DNA of 64,000 nucleotides from Campylobacterota bacterium (GTDB lineage Bacteria; Campylobacterota; Campylobacteria; Campylobacterales; Thiovulaceae), in contig JASKOM010000002.1 of the NCBI GenBank assembly GCA_030152305.1, forward strand, positions 124,001 through 188,000, given 5' to 3'. The notes beneath the pieces were generated by a model. That model saw only the letters and a list, made by a program, of their open reading frames with translations, was not told where the DNA came from and made no database searches. This document shows positions 45,875-54,100 of this stretch, one piece after another (position 1 is the first letter of the stretch; every line of letters starts with the position of its first letter). Position numbers and translations under genes: made by a program.

Positions 45875-46678
45875 TTAATCTCGTGATAATAAATTATCTA
45901 ATCGTTCGAAAATTGGTTCAAGATTTCTTGTTGTTAATAACTCGCAATCACCTTTTAAAGCCCGTTTAAACGATAATAATTTAATTTCTTGTTTATCTCT
46001 TTTTTCTTTGATTGCATCTCGTAATTGTCCTGATAAATCTCGATCAAGATGAGCAAGTTCCCAAACTGTTGTTCCAAAACTTCGACAATATTTAATCGCA
46101 TCGCTATCAGCAAGAGTTACATAATTTCTATCTTTTTCGAGAACATTTTCGATAAAACCTTGAGTATCAAAAAAGCCTCGTTTATCACCTAAAAATATAT
46201 CAAACTGTGAATCGATAGCTCGTAATTCGTTATATCTATTTAAAATAAATAAAACTTTTACATTGCTTCCGCTTTCTTTTATTTTATAATAAAGTTCAAT
46301 TGCATTTATTGCATCGAGTTCGCCATCAGAAAGTGGAATAACGATGAGGTCAATTGCATCAATCATACCGCTGTCAATTAACGACGAAATAAAATAAGTT
46401 GTCGTTTTATTTGCTCCGACATCGATACACATTGATTCTTCTCGAAGAACAATATCCGTAATTGGATCTCGTAAATTTTTATCAGCAACTCTGATTTGTT
46501 GAGAATTAACAAGTTTAGAATTAATAAACGATTTGCTGTCTTCATTTTCGTCATCGAATTCATAATAATTAACAACACGATTGCCATTTCTCGTATATAA
46601 ATACGGAACGATAACTTGCATAGAAATAGTCGATTTGCCGACTCCACCTTTAGCATTAAGAACAATAATTTTACTCAT
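45875..46678 (-). CDS. ParA/MinD-like deviant Walker ATPase
   Basis: The 267-residue cytoplasmic protein starts MSKIIVLNAKGGVGKSTISM with the deviant Walker A lysine. The usual switch II 'D-x-PP' is replaced by CIDVGANKTTTYFI. There is no ParB gene next to it, and the window is chromosomal because the ribosomal operon lies near. It may position or regulate another machinery, as orphan ParA proteins do. Function unknown. A CGATGAGGT word at 46342 is read on the coding strand as Leu-Ile. Confidence 0.8.
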   Translation of the reverse strand: MSKIIVLNAKGGVGKSTISMQVIVPYLYTRNGNRVVNYYEFDDENEDSKSFINSKLVNSQQIRVADKNLRDPITDIVLREESMCIDVGANKTTTYFISSLIDSGMIDAIDLIVIPLSDGELDAINAIELYYKIKESGSNVKVLFILNRYNELRAIDSQFDIFLGDKRGFFDTQGFIENVLEKDRNYVTLADSDAIKYCRSFGTTVWELAHLDRDLSGQLRDAIKEKRDKQEIKLLSFKRALKGDCELLTTRNLEPIFERLDNLLSRD

Positions 46679-46705
46679 TTAATTCACACCTTTTTTATTA
46701 ATTAT

Positions 46706-49234
46706 TTAATTTATAACTGGAGTTAATTTTACAAAAAATTCTGCTCCACCTAAAACATTTGTAACACCAATTTTACCATCAAGATGATCTTCAACGATTG
46801 TTTTTGACATGTGTAATCCCAAACCTGTTCCTTCGCCGACACCTTTTGTAGTGAAATACGGTTCAAAAATTTTATTAATAATCTGTTCAGGAACACCACC
46901 AGCATTATCAATAACATGAACAAGACCATCTTTAGAAATATTAATTTTTATTTTGCCGTCGCTCATATTTTTTTTCACCATTTCATCTTTGGCATTATTT
47001 ATTAAATTTAATATTACTTGCTGAAATTCTGTTGAAAAACCGTAAGCTTTAAAATTATCACCGATAATTTCGACATCAATATTTCTCTTTTTTAAATATA
47101 TTTTTTGCATATCAACGATTTTTGTAACAGAACTTTTAATATCAAACATCGATTTTTCTTTTTCGACTCTAAAAAAATTTCTAAAATCATCTATCGTCGT
47201 AACCATAAATTTAATAATATCAATATTTTTATCTCTGAATTCATTAATAAATTTATCATCAATTAAACCATCATCATAATCATCAATTAACATTTCGATA
47301 TTTAACTGAAGAATATTTAACGGCTGTTTCCATTGATGAGCAATTGAACCGATCATTTCGCCCATTGATGCTAATTTATTTTGACTTAACAAAGCTGAAT
47401 CTTTTTTGCGAATTTCTTCTAATTGTCGTTGAACTTCTTCTGTTAATTTTCTATTATATCTATCTGTAATTACATATCTTAAATATAAAACAGAAATAAT
47501 TATTACAAAGAAAACGACTATTCTTATAAAAATCGTTTTATCAAAATCATCATATTTAATCGAAATCCAGCTATTAATTATTCGTGTTGATTCGCTTTCT
47601 GGAATCGCTCGAATAACTTTATTTAAAATATTTTTTAATTGCGGATCTTTAGTTGCAAATCTAAGTTGAAAATTTTCTGGAAATTTGCCTGATATTTTCA
47701 ATTGTGAATAATAATCTTTTTGTAAAAAATAGCCAATCAATGGCAAAGTATTAACGAAATATTCTACCTCATCAGAATTTACTTTTTTTAGACCGCTATT
47801 AATATTTTGAACTTCGATTAAACTATCGATTTTATAATTAGAAATTAACATATTCGAAAAAGACTCACCTTCGACAACTGATACTTTTTCGTTTGCAATA
47901 TGTTCAATATTTGACAAAAATGGTTTTTCAATTTTCGAAACTGCAACAAGTGGAAACTCATAATAAGCTTCAGAAATATAAATATTATTAAAACTGGTTT
48001 CTAAATTTTGATTATAAATCGAAGTCAAATCGCATTCACCATTTTGAACAGCTCGTAAAGTTAAATTTGAGTTTTCGTAACTTTTTATTTCAAATTTAAT
48101 ATCTAAAAGATTTGACACAAGTTTTAAATAATCAGCATTGATTCCGTGAAGATTATTTTTATCAATCGATTCATAAGGCATTAAATTTTTTACAGAACAA
48201 ATCGTTAATATTTTTTGGTTATTTATATAATTTTGTTCCTCGTAATTTAATTTAATTGCACTATTTTTTAAATCTTCGAATATAAAATTTTTAAAAGAAT
48301 AATTATTTTTTTCAGCGAGACCAAGTTCAACAAAAGTATCAGATATATTTTTAATTTTGTCTTTATCGATTGAACCTAATTTATAAACATCTGGCATAAT
48401 TAATCGTTTTGTTTCTTCGGCTTCATATTTCAAAGCCTCGATACTTTTATTCTGTGTATTATATTTATTTTTTATAATTTTAATTGTTTCGTCAATATTA
48501 TTTAAAGCATATTCCCAACCTTCAATCGAAGCAGAAATAAAATTCGAAACTCGTTCAGGATTTTTTTCAACTTCTGATATTGTTGTAAACAGCGAATCGC
48601 CATACATATAAATGCCATAATTCGCAGGATCAATAATATTAAACGAAACATTATTTTTATTTAATTCAAAAGGTTCATTCGAAATATAAGCCGAGAAAGC
48701 ATCAACTTTATTATTTACAAAATCTGAAATATTAAAAGTTGGTTCAATTTGCTGATATTTTTTTTCAACTCCAAATCGTTTAATTAAAGCTCCAATTCCG
48801 TCGGTTTGAAACTGATCAGCTGTTGCCATAATTTTTTTATTTACAAAATCTTTTGGTGTTCGAATATCTTTTTGAGAAATCAAAACTAAACCTGACTTTT
48901 TAAAAATATTTGCCAAAAACACAATAGGTTCGCCTTTCATTTTTGAAAGAACAATTTTTGAATTATAAGTTCCAAAAGTGGCATCACCTGAAAGAGTAAC
49001 CGAAACAGGATCTTTGCCGTTAAATTCTTTTATTTCAACATTTAAACCTGCTTTATTATAAAAGCCTTTTTCTTTTGCCATATAATAACCAGCATACTCA
49101 AATTGATGTTTCCAATCTAACTGTAAAGATAATTTTTCGATATTATCAGAACTTGCAAAAAGTTCCGAAACCGTAAAAAAAGTTAAACCTAAATACAAAA
49201 AATATTTTTTATTTACCAAGGCAAAAATTCCCAA
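46706..49234 (-). CDS. Hybrid sensor: NMT1/THI5-like and SBP-3 domains joined to a histidine kinase
   Basis: Domains in order: signal sequence (about 1-28); NMT1/THI5-like periplasmic binding domain (LQLDWKHQFEYAGYYMAKEK, about 35-310); family 3 solute-binding domain (about 345-580); membrane span (IFIRIVVFFVIIISVLYLRY, about 585-605); histidine kinase with H-box GSIAHQWKQPLNILQLN, N-box NLINNAKDEM, G1 VIDNAGGVP and G2 GVGEGTGLGLHMSK. No receiver domain and no response-regulator gene is nearby. The ligand of such double binding-protein kinases is unknown. The annotated start is TTG at 49234, inside the mnmE end; a second TTG at 49219 (MVNKKYFLYLG) gives a better signal peptide. Confidence 0.88.
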   Translation of the reverse strand: MGIFALVNKKYFLYLGLTFFTVSELFASSDNIEKLSLQLDWKHQFEYAGYYMAKEKGFYNKAGLNVEIKEFNGKDPVSVTLSGDATFGTYNSKIVLSKMKGEPIVFLANIFKKSGLVLISQKDIRTPKDFVNKKIMATADQFQTDGIGALIKRFGVEKKYQQIEPTFNISDFVNNKVDAFSAYISNEPFELNKNNVSFNIIDPANYGIYMYGDSLFTTISEVEKNPERVSNFISASIEGWEYALNNIDETIKIIKNKYNTQNKSIEALKYEAEETKRLIMPDVYKLGSIDKDKIKNISDTFVELGLAEKNNYSFKNFIFEDLKNSAIKLNYEEQNYINNQKILTICSVKNLMPYESIDKNNLHGINADYLKLVSNLLDIKFEIKSYENSNLTLRAVQNGECDLTSIYNQNLETSFNNIYISEAYYEFPLVAVSKIEKPFLSNIEHIANEKVSVVEGESFSNMLISNYKIDSLIEVQNINSGLKKVNSDEVEYFVNTLPLIGYFLQKDYYSQLKISGKFPENFQLRFATKDPQLKNILNKVIRAIPESESTRIINSWISIKYDDFDKTIFIRIVVFFVIIISVLYLRYVITDRYNRKLTEEVQRQLEEIRKKDSALLSQNKLASMGEMIGSIAHQWKQPLNILQLNIEMLIDDYDDGLIDDKFINEFRDKNIDIIKFMVTTIDDFRNFFRVEKEKSMFDIKSSVTKIVDMQKIYLKKRNIDVEIIGDNFKAYGFSTEFQQVILNLINNAKDEMVKKNMSDGKIKINISKDGLVHVIDNAGGVPEQIINKIFEPYFTTKGVGEGTGLGLHMSKTIVEDHLDGKIGVTNVLGGAEFFVKLTPVIN

Positions 49235-50588
49235 ACATTTTATCTAGCATTTCATTATAATTATAAGGTCTTGATATATTTGAAATTCTTTCTATTGCTT
49301 CGTTAATATGAAAAGAAAAAAATTCAAGTTCGCCATTTTTTAAAGGTTCTAAAGCTTCTTCGATAGCAATCAAAGTTTTTTCGACCTCATCGATTTGTCT
49401 TGTCGATGACAAAATTGTTCCACTTTCAGCTGAATTATTAATCGAAGTTAAATACTTTTCTATCTGTTCGATGAGGTGCTGAATATTATTAATTTTAGTT
49501 GAAATATTTATAATTTCAAATTCAGCTATATTTTTAATCATTAAACCTAAATCATTTTTATTTAAAACGGCAAAAATCTTTTTAGAATTTTTATATTCAT
49601 TTAAAATAGAAATAATTTTATGGTCTTCATCTGTTAAATGTTGAGAACCGTCAAAAATAGCAAGAACAATATCAGATTCATTGATTGCATCAAGACTTCG
49701 AGCGATTCCGATTTTCTCGATTTCATCAATGCTTTCTCGAATTCCAGCCGTATCAACAATTTTGACACTATGAGTCCCGATATTTAAATAATCTTCGACT
49801 CGATCGCGAGTTGTTCCAGCAATATCGCTAACAATTGCTCGTTCGTAATTTAATAATTTATTCAAAAGCGAACTTTTGCCAACATTTGGACGACCAACAA
49901 TTGCAATTTTAAAACCTTCAAAAATACGATTTCTCATTTTACTTGATTTTAAAAGTTCTTTTAGTTTTATAGTAATAATTGATAATTTATTAATTATTTC
50001 TTGTTCGATATCTGTCGGTAAATCATCTTCAGCATAATCAATCACAACTTCAGAATGAGCAAGAATATTTAATAATTCACTGCGAATATTTTCAACTTCA
50101 ATTTTTAACGAACCATGCAACTGTTTTGAAAGTTCAAAAACGGCTTGTTCGCTTTTTGCATTTATTAATTCGCTTATTGCTTCAGCTTCTGATAAATCGA
50201 TTTTGCCATTCAAAAAAGCTCGTTGCGAAAATTCACCAGCTCGAGATAATCTTGCTCCAAATTTCAATGTCAATTGCAGAACCATTTTCGCAATCATAAT
50301 TCCGCCGTGAGTTTGAAATTCGATAATATCTTCACCCGTAAAAGAATATGGTGATTTAAAATAAATCACGATACATTTGTCTATTTTTTTATTTTCTATA
50401 TTATAAATCGTAACTAATTTTGCTTCTCGCGGTGCGAAAAAATCGATATTTTTATGAGTAATTTTCGAAGCAATATCTAAAGCTAAATTGCCACTTATTC
50501 GAATAATCGAAATCGCTCCAGTTCCGTGAGCCGTTGCAATTGCACTAATAGTTTGATTAATATTTTTATTATTTTTTAACGATACCAA
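49209..50588 (-). CDS. mnmE: tRNA modification GTPase MnmE
   Basis: MnmE with MnmG installs carboxymethylaminomethyl on wobble uridine 34. The 459-residue protein has the formyl-THF-binding N-domain (IATAHGTGAISIIRISG), the helical domain, and the inserted G domain with GRPNVGKSSLLN (G1), DIAGTTRD (G2), DTAGIRES (G3) and LNKND (G4). It ends FCLGK, matching the C-terminal C-[IL]-GK motif. The start overlaps the upstream gene by 13 bases, and its end overlaps the sensor kinase. Confidence 0.97.
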   Translation of the reverse strand: MVSLKNNKNINQTISAIATAHGTGAISIIRISGNLALDIASKITHKNIDFFAPREAKLVTIYNIENKKIDKCIVIYFKSPYSFTGEDIIEFQTHGGIMIAKMVLQLTLKFGARLSRAGEFSQRAFLNGKIDLSEAEAISELINAKSEQAVFELSKQLHGSLKIEVENIRSELLNILAHSEVVIDYAEDDLPTDIEQEIINKLSIITIKLKELLKSSKMRNRIFEGFKIAIVGRPNVGKSSLLNKLLNYERAIVSDIAGTTRDRVEDYLNIGTHSVKIVDTAGIRESIDEIEKIGIARSLDAINESDIVLAIFDGSQHLTDEDHKIISILNEYKNSKKIFAVLNKNDLGLMIKNIAEFEIINISTKINNIQHLIEQIEKYLTSINNSAESGTILSSTRQIDEVEKTLIAIEEALEPLKNGELEFFSFHINEAIERISNISRPYNYNEMLDKMFGNFCLGK

Positions 50589-51121
50589 TGCTGACTTTCT
50601 AATGAACCATTTTTATAAACATCAATCATCATTTTTGGCTGACTTTCTCGGGACATAAATAAATTTATTTTTAATTCGCCATCAATAATTTGAATTTCTT
50701 TTGGATTATCTGAAACAATATTGTATTTTTTTAATACAATATATTTAAATACTATTGATAAAATATGATTTGTATCAGGAACTCTTAAATATCCTAAATC
50801 TATGTCATCAACCATAAATTGATATAGTAATTTTTTTTGCAAAACTAAAGTTGAAAAATATGAGCCATTATTTCTTCCTGCTCGTGTTGATTTTAATTCA
50901 TTTTGAATAATTGCTAATTTATTAATAGCATCTATTTCAGCACAAGCAACACCAACAATACCTATAAAATCTTCGTCCTTATTTCCTCTATCAATTTTTA
51001 CAGAGCCTTCATTACAAACAGAACGAAAATTCTTTTTTTGAAAATCGTTAATCAGTTCATCAATGCTTTTTGCATCTAAGACTGTTAAACCTAACAATAC
51101 AAATTGAGTTAAACGATTCAA
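50576..51121 (-). CDS. Exported protein of unknown function
   Basis: This 181-residue protein has an N-terminal signal sequence (MNRLTQFVLLGLTVLDAKS, a weak signal peptide). Its centre has IGIVGVACAEIDAINKLAII and the C-terminus DGELKINLFMSRESQPKMMI. I do not recognise a family. It lies 10 bases after the giant repeat protein gene and overlaps mnmE, so the three are co-transcribed. It may belong to the same envelope system as the repeat protein and the ExeA-like ATPase; this is inference from position. Confidence 0.7.
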   Translation of the reverse strand: MNRLTQFVLLGLTVLDAKSIDELINDFQKKNFRSVCNEGSVKIDRGNKDEDFIGIVGVACAEIDAINKLAIIQNELKSTRAGRNNGSYFSTLVLQKKLLYQFMVDDIDLGYLRVPDTNHILSIVFKYIVLKKYNIVSDNPKEIQIIDGELKINLFMSRESQPKMMIDVYKNGSLESQHWYR

Positions 51122-51131
51122 ACTAACCTCT

Positions 51132-54100
51132 CTATAAATTTAATATTGGTTTTAAGAATATAGTATTGTATCCATTTTTATCAGTCTCTATTTCAATCTT
51201 TTGAGTATTTGTAACGATTTCTTGTTTCGGTTGCTCTTGAACGACTTCTTGTTTCGGTTGCTCTTGAACGATTACTTGTTTCGGTTGCTCTTGAACGATT
51301 TCTTGTTTCGGTTGTTCTTGAATGACTTCTTGTTTCGGTTGTTCTTGAACGATTTCTTGTTTCGGTTGCTCTTGAACGATTTCTTGTTTCGGTTGCTCTT
51401 GAACGACTTCTTGTTTCGGTTGTTCTTGAACGACTTCTTGTTTCGGTTGTTCTTGAACGACTTCTTGTTTCGGTTGCTCTTGTTGAGATAAATTATGTTC
51501 AGCTTTTGGTTGTTCTTGAATTATAGGTTCTGACTCATTTTTTTCAGGTTCGTCCACATTAGAAATAACATTTAGATTTTTAAATTCAACATCTAAATCT
51601 ATTTCTGTTGCTTCAATCATAGAATCATGAAGTTTGTCAAAATATTTATAATTCATCAAACTATCTTTAGTTTTTGGATGTTCATATTCTTCGTTATTTT
51701 CAGAATGAATTAACGAAAGTTCTATTGGCTCAAGTGATAACGAATCTTCTTCATTTATAATTTCTTGCGGTTGAATATTCTTAGTTATTTTAACTTTATC
51801 ATTTTTTATTGACTGTATAGAAGGTTTTGCAACAGCTTCATTGTTGTTTTTATTATTAACCTCATCGTTACTAAACAACTTAATTAAAGCATTAAAATCA
51901 ATCGTATCTAAAGAAATACTTGGAATGTTTTCATTTTTATTTGTTTGAGAATTTGTTTCTGTTTCGGGTTCAAGTTTCATTGGTTTAATAGTATCAATAT
52001 TTTTAATTGAATTATTTTCTCGATGAGGTAACTCTTCTTTTGTTTCTGTAACAACAATCGATTTAGCTTGATTTGGTTCAAAACTAGGATTAAATATATA
52101 AGTGCTGTCCCAATTTTTACTATTATCTTGTTTTTCAACAACAATATTTTTATTACCTTCGATTGTTGGTAAAGACGGCATTGAGATCTGTTCTTTGATT
52201 TTTTTATCAACTTTCAAATTTTCAACAGGCAAAATAGGAAAATCAGGAAGCTGAATTTCATCTTGTTCAGTTTTTGGCTTTTTGTAAATATTCACATCTT
52301 GATTTTTAATTGATTCAAAAGTCGGTAAAACAACTTGTTCTTTGACTTTTTTATCAACTTTTATGATCGTTTTATTGTCTTCAGAAATAATTAAATTTGA
52401 ATTTATGTCTCCGTCTAAAATATAAGCTTTTTCCCAATTATCTTTTTTGTTGTTTGTAGTTTCTTCGATTGTTAATTTATCTGGATTGATCGAACTAATT
52501 TCAGGATTCGCTTTTTTTACAGCTATAGGTTCAGTTATATTTTTGCCAAATAACTTCACAAGATCGTTAAAATCAAGAATCTCAAGTGAAATATTTTTAT
52601 CTTGTTTTTGAGTGATAACAGGTTTTTCTTCAGTTAAATTATTCAAACTGATTTTTTCGAATGAAAGATTGTTTTCGACTGATTTTTGTTTGAGTTTTTC
52701 GATTATGTTCGCAATTTGCAAACTATCAAGTGAAACATTTTTATCAACTTTTATGATCGTTTTATTGTCTTCAGAAATAATTAAATTTGAATTTATGTCT
52801 CCGTCAAAAATATAAGCTTTTTCCCAATTGTCTTTTTTATTGTTTTGAGTTTCTTCGATTGTTAATTTATCTGGATTGATCGAACTAATTTCAGGATTTT
52901 CTTTTTTTACAGCTATAGGTTCAGTTATATTTTTGCCAAATAACTTCACAAGATCGTTAAAATCAAGAATCTCAAGTGAAATATTTTTATCTTGTTTTTG
53001 AGTGATAACAGGTTTTTCTTCAGTTAAATTATTCAAACTGATTTTTTCGAATGAAAGATTGTTTTCGACTGATTTTTGTTTGAGTTTTTCGATTATGTTT
53101 GCAATTTGCAAACTATCAAGTGAAACATTTTTATCAACTTTTATGATCGTTTTATTGTCTTCAGAAATAATTAAGTTCGAATTTATGTCTCCGTCAAAAA
53201 TATAAGCTTTTTCCCAATTGTCTTTTTTGTGATTTGTAACTTCTTCGATTGTTAATTTATCTGGATTAATCGAACTAATTTCAGGATTTTCTTTTTTTGT
53301 AATAACTTCTTGTTTATTTGCAACTATTAACTTAGCATCAAGTTCATTATTGAATAGTTTATAACCATCCCAGCTTTCTTTTATATTAATCTTTTTTTGC
53401 TCTTCGGTTAATTCTGTTAAGTAAATTGGCTCGAGCGAGATATTATTTTCGTATTTTTGAGTGATAACAGGTTTTTCTTCTGTTAAATTATTCAAGCTAA
53501 TTTTTTCGAATGAAAGATTATTTTCGACTGATTTTTGTTTGAGTTTCTCGATTATATTTGCGATTTGCAAACTATCAAGTGAAACATTTTTATCAACTTT
53601 TATGATCGTTTTATTGTCTTCAGAAATAATTAAATTCGAGTTTATATCTCCGTCAAAAATATAAGCTTTTTCCCAATTGTCTTTTTTATTGTTTTGAGTT
53701 TCTTCGATTGTTAATTTATCTGGATTGATAGAACTAATTTCAGGATTCGCTTTTTTTACAGCTATAGGTTCAGTTATGTTTTTGCCAAATAATTTCACAA
53801 GATCGTTAAAGTCGAGAATTTCAAGTGAAATATTTTTATCTTGTTTTTGAACGATAATTGGTTTTTCTTCAGTTAAATTATTCAAGCTAATTTTTTCGAA
53901 TGAAAGATTGTTTTCGACTGATTTTTGTTTGAGTTTTTCAATAATGTTCGCAATTTGCAAACTGTCAAGTGAAACATTTTTATCAACTTTTATGATCGTT
54001 TTATTGTCTTCAGAAATAATTAAGTTAGAATTTATGTCTCCGTCAAAAATATAAGCTTTTTCCCAATTATCTTTTTTATTGTTTTGAGTTTCTTCGATTG

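Noticed and set aside
45875-46678. Plasmid partition gene implying a plasmid
   Set aside because: The same contiguous sequence carries the ribosomal protein operon, rpoD and tRNAs, so it is chromosomal.
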